Assembly (NCBI RefSeq): GCF_001718415.1
Contig: NZ_CP013378.1
Location: forward strand, 1,860,001 to 1,924,000
Length of the DNA stretch: 64,000 nt
DNA from: Burkholderia pseudomultivorans
GTDB lineage: Bacteria > Pseudomonadota > Gammaproteobacteria > Burkholderiales > Burkholderiaceae
Direction: 5' to 3'
Shown: in pieces, positions 30,383-41,131 of the stretch
How the letters are laid out: each line of letters opens with the position of its first letter
Numbering within the stretch: position 1 is the first letter of the stretch
Made by a program: the position numbers and the translations under genes
Notes under the pieces: model-generated
What the model was told of the DNA's origin: nothing
The model's input: the letters and a program-made list of their open reading frames with translations, nothing else
The model's database searches: none

Positions 30383-30409
30383 CGGGGTGTTGCAGCCCCG
30401 TTTATTTTT
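30383..30409 (+). terminator. Intrinsic terminator after oxyR
   Basis: CGGGG (30383-30387) pairs with CCCCG (30396-30400), possibly extended by a T-G wobble, and is followed by TTTATTTTT (30401-30409). It is 32 bp past the oxyR stop and separates oxyR from katG. Confidence 0.65.
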
Positions 30410-30453
30410 CCCTATTGCATAGATAAAATTAATTAAATTCGTATTATCGATAG
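30402..30453 (+). promoter_or_regulatory. Candidate OxyR-activated katG promoter region
   Basis: An AT-rich island in GC-rich surroundings. Arms TTATTTTTCCCTAT (30402-30415) and ATAGATAAAATTAA (30419-30432) are complementary at 11 of 14 positions about a 3-bp centre. The CTAT...ATAG core resembles OxyR half-sites (ATAG/CTAT), though spacing differs from the E. coli consensus. TATTAT at 30442-30447 could be the -10, with the repeat covering the -35 position, and TATCGATA (30445-30452) adds a palindrome. Assignment to OxyR is inference from position and half-site form. Confidence 0.5.
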
Positions 30454-30536
30454 CATCGAGTAGACTGGTTGCCATGGACTCAGCGCCGGCCGACGGCCGG
30501 CTCACACGCAGAATGCAAGCGTCAAAGGAGGATGTC

Positions 30537-30674
30537 ATGATGCGATCGGTATTGCAGCGCGCGCGGCGGAACATCCTGCCGCACGAGCAGGTCGTCGATC
30601 GGGCCAGGGCCGCGGTTCGCAGCCTGCGTCCGATTGCGTTCGCGTACCTGGCGGACCGTGTGGTCGGCGCATGA
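30537..30674 (+). CDS. Hypothetical 45-residue peptide in katG leader
   Basis: Starts with ATG-ATG, 5 nt after a near-perfect Shine-Dalgarno AAAGGAGG (30524-30531), the best ribosome site in this region. The product is basic and Arg/Ala-rich (begins MMRSVLQRARRNILPHEQ) with no membrane segment or recognised family. The downstream half, RSLRPIAFAYLADRVVG, could form an amphipathic helix. It sits between the candidate OxyR promoter and katG, so it would be peroxide-induced if real. Coding status rests mainly on the ribosome site. Confidence 0.4.
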   Translation: MMRSVLQRARRNILPHEQVVDRARAAVRSLRPIAFAYLADRVVGA

Positions 30675-30729
30675 GCATGTCGCCGCATGCCGGTCCGGTG
30701 TTCCCCCGCTTTACCGCGCCAAGCCATGA

Positions 30730-33174
<2,445 letters not shown>

Positions 33175-33192
33175 TGCAGTGATGCAGTAACG

Positions 33193-33224
33193 GGAAACGG
33201 CCGGTCGCACGGCCGGCCGTTTCC
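33193..33224 (+). terminator. Long perfect hairpin after katG
   Basis: GGAAACGGCCGG (33193-33204) pairs over 12 bp with CCGGCCGTTTCC (33213-33224), loop of 8. It begins 19 bp after the katG stop. Only a short CCCTTTG follows, so it may be a partial terminator or mRNA-stabilising stem that sets katG and dps expression apart. Confidence 0.55.
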
Positions 33225-33249
33225 GCCCTTTGTAGAAGGAGTGACCACC

Positions 33250-33414
33250 ATGACGCAGATGATGCTCGATATGCATGCCGCCTTCGCGGCGCCTGCGGTA
33301 CGGGCGCCGCTTGCGATTGCGCAGCGCTTCGCCGGGATCGCGATCGTCGTCGGTGGCGCGGCCGTGCTGGCCGCGCAGGCGCTGCACGCGGTCGCGCCGG
33401 CCGCGGGCGGCTGA
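33250..33414 (+). CDS. Small single-pass membrane protein between katG and dps
   Basis: 54 residues, preceded by AGAAGGAG at good spacing. After a 20-residue N-terminus (MTQMMLDMHAAFAAPAVRAP) comes one strongly hydrophobic helix (about 21-48, including FAGIAIVVGGAAVLAAQAL) and an Ala/Gly-rich end. It resembles the tiny hypothetical proteins annotated at this place in other Burkholderia. Being inside the oxyR-katG-dps cluster suggests induction by peroxide. Function unknown. Confidence 0.6.
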   Translation: MTQMMLDMHAAFAAPAVRAPLAIAQRFAGIAIVVGGAAVLAAQALHAVAPAAGG

Positions 33415-33513
33415 GCGCCGGCGCCGGCAAGCACACAGGTGCGTGTCGCACGGTGCGGCATGCGGGTTGCCCGACGCGCGGGCGTTTCGACATTTCGAAC
33501 GAGGAGTCCGGAG

Positions 33514-34002
33514 ATGGCCAGGAAAGGCAATGCAACGCAGATCAACATCGGCATCAGCGACAAGGACCGCAGGAAGATCGCGGACGGCCTGTCGCGCCTG
33601 CTCGCCGACACGTTCTCGCTCTACCTGAAGACCCACAATTTTCACTGGAACGTCACGGGGCCGATGTTCAACACGCTGCACCTGATGTTCGAAGAGCAGT
33701 ACAACGAACTGTGGCTCGCGGTCGATTCGATCGCCGAGCGCATCCGTACGCTCGGCGTGGTCGCGCCGGGCACCTTCGCGGATTTCACGAAACTGTCGTC
33801 GGTGCCGCCCGCGGACGGCGTGCCGGGCGCCGAGGACATGATTCGCGAGCTCGTCGAAGGGCACGAGACGGTGGTGCGGACGGCGCGCGAGATCTTCCCG
33901 ACGGCCGACGCGGCCAGCGACGAGCCGACCGCCGATCTGCTCACGCAGCGCCTGCAGACGCATGAAAAGACCGCATGGATGCTGCGCTCGCTGCTGGCGT
34001 AA
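33514..34002 (+). CDS. dps: Dps-family ferritin-like DNA-protection protein
   Basis: 162 residues of the Dps/miniferritin fold. The inter-subunit ferroxidase ligands are in [15 protein letters not shown] and the partner segment [15 protein letters not shown]. The dodecamer oxidises Fe(II) with H2O2 and shields DNA. The basic N-terminus (MARKGNATQ) could touch DNA. The start was chosen at the ATG behind GAGGAG; the longer reading from 33439 includes non-conserved sequence. With katG and oxyR it forms the peroxide-defence group known in Burkholderia. Confidence 0.95.
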   Translation: MARKGNATQINIGISDKDRRKIADGLSRLLADTFSLYLKTHNFHWNVTGPMFNTLHLMFEEQYNELWLAVDSIAERIRTLGVVAPGTFADFTKLSSVPPADGVPGAEDMIRELVEGHETVVRTAREIFPTADAASDEPTADLLTQRLQTHEKTAWMLRSLLA

Positions 34003-34196
34003 ACGCTCGGCCGCGCGGGCCGCTGGCGCAGCCGCGCGGTATCTGTCCCTTGATCGGCGCGCATCGCGGGCGGCCGGTGCGAAGCGGGGCAGGCGGCCCG
34101 TGCAGGCGCGCCGGCCGCCGGCTGCGAAGGGCGCCGACATGACGCGAGGCGCCGCTCGGCTCTAAAATGCCGGGGTTATCTTCCCGGTGCCTCGCC

Positions 34197-35060
34197 ATGC
34201 TTGCCCGCTTTCCCCTGTATCTGCGGCTCGTCCGGATGGACAAGCCGATCGGCAGCCTGCTGCTGCTCTGGCCGACGCTCAATGCGCTGTGGATCGCTTC
34301 GGACGGCCACCCGCGCTGGCCGCTGATCGTGATCTTCGCGCTCGGCACCTTGCTGATGCGCTCGGCCGGCTGCGCGATGAACGACTATGCCGACCGCGAT
34401 TTCGACCGGCACGTGAAGCGCACGGCCGACCGGCCGCTGACGTCGGGCAAGATCCACGCATGGGAAGCCGTCGCGATCGCCGTCGGGCTGTCGTTCCTCG
34501 CGTTCCTGCTGATCCTGCCGCTCAATACGCTGACGAAACAGCTGTCGGTGGTCGCGCTGTTCGTCGCGGGCACCTATCCGTTCATGAAGCGCTTCTTCGC
34601 GATTCCGCAGGCCTACCTCGGCATCGCGTTCGGCTTCGGCATCCCGATGGCGTTCGCGGCCGTGCAGGACACGGTGCCGGCGATCGCGTGGGTGATGTTG
34701 ATCGCGAACGTGTTCTGGTCGGTCGCGTACGACACCGAATACGCGATGGTCGATCGCGACGACGACATCAAGATCGGCATCCGCACGTCGGCGCTGACCT
34801 TCGGCCGCTTCGACGTCGCGGCCGTGATGGCGTGCTATGCGGTGACGCTCGGCATCTACGTGTGGATCGGCCTGACGCTCGGCTTCGGGCCGCTCTACTG
34901 GGTCGGCTGGGCCGCGGCGGCCGGCTGCGCGGTGTATCACTACACGCTGATCAAGGACCGCGAGCGGATGCCGTGCTTCGCGGCGTTCCGGCACAACAAC
35001 TGGCTCGGCGGCGTGCTGTTCGCCGGGATTGCCGCGCATTACCTGATGGCGGGAAGCTGA
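34197..35060 (+). CDS. ubiA: 4-hydroxybenzoate polyprenyltransferase UbiA
   Basis: A 287-residue integral membrane enzyme that adds the polyprenyl tail to 4-hydroxybenzoate in ubiquinone synthesis. Both Asp-rich motifs that bind Mg-diphosphate are present: NDYADRDFD at 62-70 and [13 protein letters not shown] at about 182-194. Eight to nine helices. The start at 34197 gives the conserved [20 protein letters not shown]; a start at 34167 would add ten residues. It faces convergent proC across a bidirectional terminator. Confidence 0.96.
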   Translation: MLARFPLYLRLVRMDKPIGSLLLLWPTLNALWIASDGHPRWPLIVIFALGTLLMRSAGCAMNDYADRDFDRHVKRTADRPLTSGKIHAWEAVAIAVGLSFLAFLLILPLNTLTKQLSVVALFVAGTYPFMKRFFAIPQAYLGIAFGFGIPMAFAAVQDTVPAIAWVMLIANVFWSVAYDTEYAMVDRDDDIKIGIRTSALTFGRFDVAAVMACYAVTLGIYVWIGLTLGFGPLYWVGWAAAAGCAVYHYTLIKDRERMPCFAAFRHNNWLGGVLFAGIAAHYLMAGS

Positions 35061-35112
35061 GCGGCGAACCGCACGGCCTTGCGCCGTGCGCGGCGTGCTG
35101 AAGCAAAGAAGC

Positions 35113-35138
35113 AAAAAAGCGGCCGAGGCCGCTTTTTT
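35113..35138. terminator. Bidirectional intrinsic terminator between ubiA and proC
   Basis: A6-GCGGCC-GA-GGCCGC-T6: the stem (35119-35124 with 35127-35132) is flanked by six A on one side and six T on the other, so it works on both strands. It lies between the convergent ubiA and proC stops. Confidence 0.9.
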
Positions 35139-35210
35139 GTTGCCGGTGCCGGATGACGGCGTGTGCAGTCTGCGCGGCCGTCCGGCGCGGCGGGCGAAGC
35201 GTCGGCTCGC

Positions 35211-36023
35211 TTACGCGCGGCCGAGTTCGTCGCCCATTTCCTTCGCGCGCGCATCGGCCGCGAGCACGCCGCGCACGATCGCTTCCTTCACGCCCTGCGC
35301 GTCGAACGAACCGAGCGCGGCGGCCGTCGTGCCGCCCTTCGACGTCACGCGCTCGCGCAGCACGCCGGCCGGTTCGCCGGACTGCGCGGCGAGTTGCGCG
35401 GCGCCCGTGAAGGTCGCGACCGCGAGCGCGCGGCCCTGTTCGTCGTTCATCCCGAGGCGGCGCGCGGCTTCCTGCAGCGCTTCGATGAAATAGAACACGT
35501 ACGCGGGGCCGCTGCCCGAGATCGCGGTGACGGCGTCGAGCTGCGACTCGTCGTCGAACCAGACGATCTCGCCGACCGCGCCGAGCACGTTCGACGCGAG
35601 TTCGCGACCCGCCGCATCGACGCCCGGCAGCGCGGCGAGGCCCGTCACGCCCATGCCGACGAGCGCGGGCGTGTTCGGCATCGTGCGCACGACGCGTGCG
35701 TAGTTGCCGAGCCAGCGCGACAGGTCCGTGCCGCGGATGCCGGCCGCGATGCTGATCACCAGCTGCGCGCCCAGGTGCGGCGCGAGCGCCTGCGCGACGT
35801 CCTTCAGCACCTGCGGCTTGACCGCCAGCACGATCGCGTCGTATTCGCCGAGCGTCGCGTCGATCGCGGCGCCGGTGCGGATGCCGAACTGCTGCGCGGC
35901 GCGGGCGCGCACGTCCTCGTTGACGTCGATGGCGTACAGGCCGTCCGCGGCGACGCCGCGCTTGATCAGGCCGCCGATCAGGGCCGCGGCCATGTTGCCG
36001 CCGCCGATGAATGCGATTTTCAT
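35211..36023 (-). CDS. proC: Pyrroline-5-carboxylate reductase
   Basis: 270 residues; last step of proline synthesis, NAD(P)H-dependent. The N-terminal Rossmann glycine motif FIGGGNMAAALIGGL (about 5-19) and the C-terminal family signature around SGSGPAYVFYFIEAL and TSKGGTTAAAL are intact. It lies 47 bp downstream of yggS on the same strand; the yggS-proC linkage is widespread in bacteria. Confidence 0.97.
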   Translation of the reverse strand: MKIAFIGGGNMAAALIGGLIKRGVAADGLYAIDVNEDVRARAAQQFGIRTGAAIDATLGEYDAIVLAVKPQVLKDVAQALAPHLGAQLVISIAAGIRGTDLSRWLGNYARVVRTMPNTPALVGMGVTGLAALPGVDAAGRELASNVLGAVGEIVWFDDESQLDAVTAISGSGPAYVFYFIEALQEAARRLGMNDEQGRALAVATFTGAAQLAAQSGEPAGVLRERVTSKGGTTAAALGSFDAQGVKEAIVRGVLAADARAKEMGDELGRA

Positions 36024-36070
36024 AGTGTCGTGTCGGATTGAGCGAGTGAATGAAGGGGAAGGGCGCGCGT

Positions 36071-36769
36071 TCAGTGCGAGTAATCGCGCGCGCCGAAGAT
36101 CGCGGTGCCGACGCGCACGATCGTCGCGCCCTCGAGCACCGCCGCGTCGAGGTCGGCGGACATGCCCATCGACAGCGTGTCGAGCGGTAGGCCGTCCGCG
36201 CGCAGCGCGTCGAACAGCGCGCGCAGTGCGCGATGCGGCGCGCGTTGCGCTTCGATGTCGGCCGCCGGTTCGGGAATCGCCATCAGCCCGCGCAGCCGCA
36301 GCGACGGCAGCGCGGCGACCGCGCGCGCGACGTCCGCGACGTCCGCCGGCGCGACGCCGCTCTTCGACGCCTCGCCGCTGATGTTCACCTGCACGCATAC
36401 GTTCAACGGCGGCAGGTGGGCGGGGCGCTGCTCGGCGAGCCGCTGCGCGATCTTCAGCCGGTCGACCGAGTGGACCCAGTCGAAGCGCTCGGCGACGGCG
36501 CGCGTCTTGTTCGACTGCAGCGGCCCGATGAAATGCCATTCGAGCGACGCACGCAGATCGGCGAGCGACTCGATCTTGTCGACTGATTCCTGCACGTAGT
36601 TTTCGCCGAACGCGCGCTGGCCGGCTGCATGCGCGGCGCGCACGTCGTCGGCGGGAAAGGTCTTCGAGACGGCGAGCAGCGAGACGGTGGCGGGATCGCG
36701 GCCGGCCGCGCGGGCGGCGTCGGCGATGCGACGATGGACGGATTCGAGACGGGCGGCGAGATCGGACAT
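36071..36769 (-). CDS. yggS: YggS-family pyridoxal-phosphate homeostasis protein
   Basis: A 232-residue single-domain TIM-barrel protein like the N-terminal domain of alanine racemase. The PLP lysine is K36 (LLAVSKTF); other family segments are AFGENYVQE, WHFIGPLQSNK and SMGMSADLDAAV. It controls PLP and amino-acid pools and has no known catalytic reaction. First gene of the yggS-proC pair. The start at 36769 (MSDLAARLESV) matches the family. Confidence 0.95.
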   Translation of the reverse strand: MSDLAARLESVHRRIADAARAAGRDPATVSLLAVSKTFPADDVRAAHAAGQRAFGENYVQESVDKIESLADLRASLEWHFIGPLQSNKTRAVAERFDWVHSVDRLKIAQRLAEQRPAHLPPLNVCVQVNISGEASKSGVAPADVADVARAVAALPSLRLRGLMAIPEPAADIEAQRAPHRALRALFDALRADGLPLDTLSMGMSADLDAAVLEGATIVRVGTAIFGARDYSH

Positions 36770-36974
36770 GACGGACACGAATACGAGGCGCCTGCAAGGG
36801 CACCGACAAGGGCGCGGCAGCAGGCACGGAAGCGCACGCGCCGCGGCACGCGGCGCATCGATCCGCCCATTATACGGACGCGGCCGGGCGCGGCGTGCGA
36901 AGCCGACGGCCCGAATCCGGCCGCGCGGCCCGTATTCCGCCGGTGCACGCGCGTCGGCCGGCCGCACGCGGCTT

Positions 36975-38201
36975 CTAGCCGTACAGCAGGTGCTCGACGA
37001 GCTGGATCCAGTGCGCGACCGGAATCTGCGTGCCGCTTTGCAGGTGCGCGATGCAGCCGACGTTGCCGGACACGATCATCTGCGGTTCGAGCGCCTGCAG
37101 CGTCAGCAGCTTCTGCTTGCGCAGCCGGTACGACAGCGACGGCTGGGTCAGCGAATAGGTGCCGGCCGAGCCGCAGCACAGATGGCTGTCGGCCGGCAGG
37201 CGCACGTCGATGCCGAGCGTCTCCAGCAGCCGTTCGACGCGGCCGCGCGACTGCTGGCCGTGCTGCAGCGTGCACGGCGGATGGTAGGCGACCGTATGGA
37301 TCGCGCGGCGCCGCGCGAGCGTCGCGAGCTCGGCTTCGAACGCGAGCAGCACGTCGGAGATGTCGCGCGTCAGCGAAACGATGCGTTGCGCCTTCTCCGC
37401 GTAGGCCGGATCGTCGCGCAGCAGGTGCGCGTATTCGAGCACCGTCGCGCCGCAGCCCGACGCGTTCATCACGATCGCCTCCGCGCCCTGTTCGACGAAC
37501 GGCCACCACGCATCGATGTTGCGGCGCGCGTCGTCGAGCGCTTCGTCGTGGTAGTTCAGGTGCAGCCGGATCGCACCGCAGCAGCCGGCCTCCGGCGCGA
37601 CGATCGTCTCGATGCCGAGCGCATCGAGCACGCGCGCGGTCGCGATATTGATGTTCGGCAGCATCGACGGCTGCACGCAGCCGCCGAGCATCAGCATCTT
37701 GCGCGGATGCGTGCGGTGCGGCCATTCGAGCAGGCGCGTGCGCGGCGGCACCTTGTCGCGCAGCCGTTTCGGCAGCAGCGGCCGCACGTGCTGGCCGAGC
37801 CGCATCACCGGCGAGAACAGCGCGGCATTCGGCACGAGGCTCGCCAGCACGCGGCGCACGAGCCGCTGCGACAGCGGGCGCTGCACCTGCGCCTCGACGT
37901 GCTTGCGGCCGATCTCGACCAGCCGGCCGTACTGGACGCCCGACGGACAGGTCGTTTCGCAGCTGCGGCAGGTGAGGCAGCGGTCGAGATGCTGCTGCGT
38001 GCTGCGCGTGACCTTCGCGCCTTCGACCATCTGCTTGATCAGGTAGATGCGCCCGCGCGGGCCGTCGAGTTCGTCGCCGAGCAACTGGTAGGTCGGGCAG
38101 GTTGCGGTGCAGAACCCGCAATGCACGCACTTGCGCAGGATCGCGTCGGCCTCGTCGCCGTCGGGCGTATCGCGGATGAAATCGGCGAGGTTGGTTTGCA
38201 T
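36975..38201 (-). CDS. glcF: Glycolate oxidase iron-sulfur subunit GlcF
   Basis: 408 residues. Two ferredoxin-type 4Fe-4S motifs lie near the N-terminus (C25, C28, C31, C35 in CVHCGFCTATCP; C75, C78, C81, C85 in CLTCRSCETTCP). Two CCG domains follow (GCCGAIRLHL at about 208, LCCGSAGTYSL at about 340) typical of GlcF/heterodisulfide-reductase-like proteins. It passes electrons from GlcD/GlcE flavin to the respiratory chain. Starts 7 bp after glcE. Confidence 0.96.
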   Translation of the reverse strand: MQTNLADFIRDTPDGDEADAILRKCVHCGFCTATCPTYQLLGDELDGPRGRIYLIKQMVEGAKVTRSTQQHLDRCLTCRSCETTCPSGVQYGRLVEIGRKHVEAQVQRPLSQRLVRRVLASLVPNAALFSPVMRLGQHVRPLLPKRLRDKVPPRTRLLEWPHRTHPRKMLMLGGCVQPSMLPNINIATARVLDALGIETIVAPEAGCCGAIRLHLNYHDEALDDARRNIDAWWPFVEQGAEAIVMNASGCGATVLEYAHLLRDDPAYAEKAQRIVSLTRDISDVLLAFEAELATLARRRAIHTVAYHPPCTLQHGQQSRGRVERLLETLGIDVRLPADSHLCCGSAGTYSLTQPSLSYRLRKQKLLTLQALEPQMIVSGNVGCIAHLQSGTQIPVAHWIQLVEHLLYG

Positions 38202-38208
38202 CGGGGTT

Positions 38209-39297
38209 TCAGAGATCGGGGTAGAGCCGGCCGCGGTTGAAGATGCGCGCGGGATCGAACGCCGCCTTCAGCCCGCGGTGGATTTTCATCAGCGGTGCGG
38301 CGAGCGGCGTGAACACGCCCGCGCTGCGATCGTATGCATCGCCGGCGCGGAACAGCGTCGCGTGGCCGCCGGCCTGTTTCGCGCTCATGCGCACCGTCTG
38401 CGCGTCGGCGTCGGTGATCCACCAGCGCTGCGCGCCGCCCCATTCCATCAGCTGGGTGCCGGGCAGGTGCATCGGCTCGGTGATCGACGGCAGCGACAGG
38501 CGCCACAGCGCGAAGCCGGGCGGGATGCCGTTGAAGAACGGATCGGTGTGCTCGCGCAGGCCGGCCCAGAAGCGCTCGGCCTCGACCGCGTCGACGACTT
38601 CGCCGCCGAGCAGCGTCTTCGCCGATTTGACGGCCGCCTCGGCGCCCGACAGTCGCAGTACGAGCGTGCCGTTGCGCCAGGCGCTCGCGCTGGCCGGCAG
38701 CGGATGGCCGCCCCATTCGTTGAGCTTGCGCACCGCGTCGGTCGCGGTCATCTCGAATTTGAGCGTGACTTCGGCGACCGGCACCGGCAGCACCTTGATC
38801 GACAGGTCGAGCATCAGCCCGAGCGTGCCGAGCGAGCCGGCCATCAGGCGCGACACGTCGTAGCCGGCGACGTTCTTCACGACCTGTCCGCCGAAGCGCA
38901 GCGTTTCGCCGCGACCGTTCATCAGCGTGACGCCGAGCACGAAATCGCGCGGCGCGCCGCAGGTCGCGCGGCGCGGGCCCGCGAGGCCGGCCGCGATGCA
39001 GCCGCCGACGGTGGCCGCGCGGCCGAAGTGCGGCGGCTCGAACGGCAGCATCTGGCCGCGCTCGGCGAGGGCGGTTTCGAGTTGCGCGAGCGGCGTGCCC
39101 GCGCGGACCGTGACGACGAGCTCGGCCGGGTCGTACGACACGATGCCGTGAAATGCGCGCGTGTCGAGTATTTCGCCGTCGAGCGCCTGGCCATACCAGT
39201 CCTTGGTGCCGCCGCCGCGAATCCGCAGCGGCCGGCCGTCCGCGCTGGCCGCGCGGACGCGTTCGGCCCATTCGGCGACGATGTCGTCCTCTTCCAT
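38209..39297 (-). CDS. glcE: Glycolate oxidase subunit GlcE (FAD-binding)
   Basis: 362 residues, with the N-terminal PCMH-type FAD domain: RIRGGGTKDWYG, then the segment FGRAATVGGCIAAGLAGPRR and GGQVVKNVAGYDVSRL. GlcE is the second, shorter flavoprotein of glycolate dehydrogenase, with GlcD and GlcF. The ATG at 39297 (MEEDDIVAEW) was preferred to the upstream in-frame reading, which is not conserved. Order on the minus strand is glcD-glcE-glcF with 185 bp between glcD and glcE. Confidence 0.94.
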   Translation of the reverse strand: MEEDDIVAEWAERVRAASADGRPLRIRGGGTKDWYGQALDGEILDTRAFHGIVSYDPAELVVTVRAGTPLAQLETALAERGQMLPFEPPHFGRAATVGGCIAAGLAGPRRATCGAPRDFVLGVTLMNGRGETLRFGGQVVKNVAGYDVSRLMAGSLGTLGLMLDLSIKVLPVPVAEVTLKFEMTATDAVRKLNEWGGHPLPASASAWRNGTLVLRLSGAEAAVKSAKTLLGGEVVDAVEAERFWAGLREHTDPFFNGIPPGFALWRLSLPSITEPMHLPGTQLMEWGGAQRWWITDADAQTVRMSAKQAGGHATLFRAGDAYDRSAGVFTPLAAPLMKIHRGLKAAFDPARIFNRGRLYPDL

Positions 39298-39482
39298 GTT
39301 TCGGTAGCTGCCTCGTCTTGTTGTTCGACCGATTGTACCGGGGTGGCGCGAATCCACATCGCGACTATCCCTAAGCCGCGTTCACCGGTGAAATGCGGCG
39401 CCGCCGGGGGAACGGCGGGGCGGGCAGCGGTGCGGGCGGCAGCGCGAGGGCAGCATCGCGCGTCGCCGGGCCGGCCGCGCGT

Positions 39483-40976
39483 TCAGAACCGCGGCAGGTC
39501 GGGGTGCGGCAGCAGCCCGCCGCGCACGTGCTGGCGGCCGTATTCGGCACAGCGCGCGCGGGTCGGGATGCCCTTGTCGGGGTTGAGCAGCGCCGGCGGA
39601 TCAAAGGCGCGCTTCACGGCGAAGAACGCGTCGCGCTCCTGCGGCGAGAACTGTACGCACATCGAATTGAGCTTCTCGATGCCGACGCCGTGTTCGCCCG
39701 TCACGCTGCCGCCGAATTCCACGCAGCATTCGAGGATTTCGGCGCCGAACTGTTCGGCGCGATGCAGCTCGTCCGGGTTGTTCGCGTTGTACAGGATCAG
39801 CGGATGCATGTTGCCGTCGCCGGCATGGAACACGTTGATGCAGCGCAGTCCGTAGCGCGTTTCCAGCTGTTCGATGCGCGCGAGCAGCGGGCCGATCGCA
39901 CGGCGCGGCACGGTGCCGTCCATGCAGTAATAGTCGGGCGAAATGCGCCCGGCGGCCGGGAACGCGTTCTTGCGGCCCGACCAGAAGCGCAGCCGCTCGC
40001 TTTCGTTGCGCGACACCTGGATGCGCGTCGCGCCGTGCTCGCGCAGCACGGCCGTCATCCGCACGATTTCCTCGGCGACTTCCTCCGGCGTGCCGTCCGA
40101 TTCGCACAGCAGGATCGCCTTCGCGTCGAGGTCGTAGCCGGCGTGCGTAAACGTTTCGACGGCCTGCGTGGCGGGCTTGTCCATCATCTCGAGCCCGGCC
40201 GGAATGATCCCCGACGCGATGATCGCCGCGACGGCCTCGCCGCCCTTGACGACGTCGTCGAAGCTGGCCATCACGAGTTGCGCGGTCTGCGGCTTCGGGA
40301 TCAGCTTCACCGTGACTTCGGTGACGATCGCGAACATCCCTTCGCTGCCGATCATCACGGCGAGCAGGTCGAGGCCGGGCATGTCGAGCGCGAGCGAGCC
40401 GAATTCGACGATTTCGCCGTCGCTCGTCACCGCGCGCACGCGCATCACGTTGTGCACGGTCAGCCCGTACTTGAGGCAGTGGACGCCGCCGGAGTTCTCC
40501 GCGACGTTGCCGCCGATCGTGCAGGCGATCTGCGACGACGGATCGGGCGCGTAGTACAGGCCGTACGGCGCGGCGGCGTCCGAGATCGCGAGGTTGCGCA
40601 CGCCGGGCTGCACGGTGGCCGTGCGCGCGTACGGGTCGACTTCGACGATGCGCGTGAAGCGCGCGAGCGACAGCACGACGCCGAGCGCGATCGGCAGCGC
40701 GCCACCCGACAGGCTGGTGCCTGCGCCGCGCGGCACGATCGGCACTTCCATGCGGCGGCAGATCTGCACGATGCGCTGCACCTGCGATTCGGTTTCGGGC
40801 AGCGCGACCGCGAGCGGCAGTCGCCGATACGCGGACAGGCCGTCGCATTCGTATGGCGCGGTGTCCTCGTCGCGGTACAGCAGGCAGTGCGTCGGCAGTA
40901 CGGCCATGAGTGCCTGCACGACTTCGCGCTGTCGCTGCGCGCGCATTTCGACGGACAGTTCGACGGGGGCGTTCAT
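39483..40976 (-). CDS. glcD: Glycolate oxidase subunit GlcD
   Basis: 497 residues; oxidises glycolate to glyoxylate (and often D-lactate). FAD-binding PCMH motif VPRGAGTSLSGGALP at about 80-94; C-terminal FAD-oxidase motifs NVFHAGDGNMHPLIL and GGSVTGEHGVGIEKL. The ATG at 40976 is the family start. Upstream the frame stays open through the 48-bp repeats to 41138, but that part is repetitive and not conserved. It follows a homologous D-lactate-dehydrogenase-like gene. Confidence 0.96.
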   Translation of the reverse strand: MNAPVELSVEMRAQRQREVVQALMAVLPTHCLLYRDEDTAPYECDGLSAYRRLPLAVALPETESQVQRIVQICRRMEVPIVPRGAGTSLSGGALPIALGVVLSLARFTRIVEVDPYARTATVQPGVRNLAISDAAAPYGLYYAPDPSSQIACTIGGNVAENSGGVHCLKYGLTVHNVMRVRAVTSDGEIVEFGSLALDMPGLDLLAVMIGSEGMFAIVTEVTVKLIPKPQTAQLVMASFDDVVKGGEAVAAIIASGIIPAGLEMMDKPATQAVETFTHAGYDLDAKAILLCESDGTPEEVAEEIVRMTAVLREHGATRIQVSRNESERLRFWSGRKNAFPAAGRISPDYYCMDGTVPRRAIGPLLARIEQLETRYGLRCINVFHAGDGNMHPLILYNANNPDELHRAEQFGAEILECCVEFGGSVTGEHGVGIEKLNSMCVQFSPQERDAFFAVKRAFDPPALLNPDKGIPTRARCAEYGRQHVRGGLLPHPDLPRF

Positions 40977-40995
40977 CGGGTCTCCTTTGTCGGCC

Positions 40996-41121
40996 GGAGT
41001 TAGCGCTTTAGCGCTTACTCCGGCCCCAGGCAAAGCGGAGGTCGGAGTTAGCGCTTCAGCGCCTGCTCCGGCCCCAGGCAAAGCGGAGGTCGGAGTTAGC
41101 GCTTCAGCGCCTGCTTCCGCC
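40996..41121 (-). repeat. 48-bp tandem repeat, about 2.6 copies, each with an inverted repeat
   Basis: Copies begin at 40996, 41044 and 41092 (the last partial), each starting GGAGTTAGCGC and, in the two full copies, ending CCAGGCAAAGCGGAGGTC. Copies 2 and 3 are nearly identical; copy 1 has TTTAGCGCTTA where the others have TTCAGCGCCTG. In copy 1 GGAGTTAGCGC and GCGCTTACTCC form an 11-bp arm pair with one mismatch, so each unit can fold into a hairpin. It fills the gap between the flavoprotein gene and glcD. The period is 16 codons, and on the minus strand it reads in frame with glcD (repeated ALTPTSALPGAG). Confidence 0.9.
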
Positions 41122-41131
41122 TGCCGCCGTT

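Noticed and set aside
30416..30440. Sigma-70 promoter with TTGCAT as -35 for katG
   Set aside because: The only good -10 (TATTAT at 30442) would be 21 bp away, too far. The AT-rich repeat fits an activator site better.
41000..41120. CRISPR array
   Set aside because: The units are contiguous tandem copies with no unique spacers, and no cas genes lie nearby.
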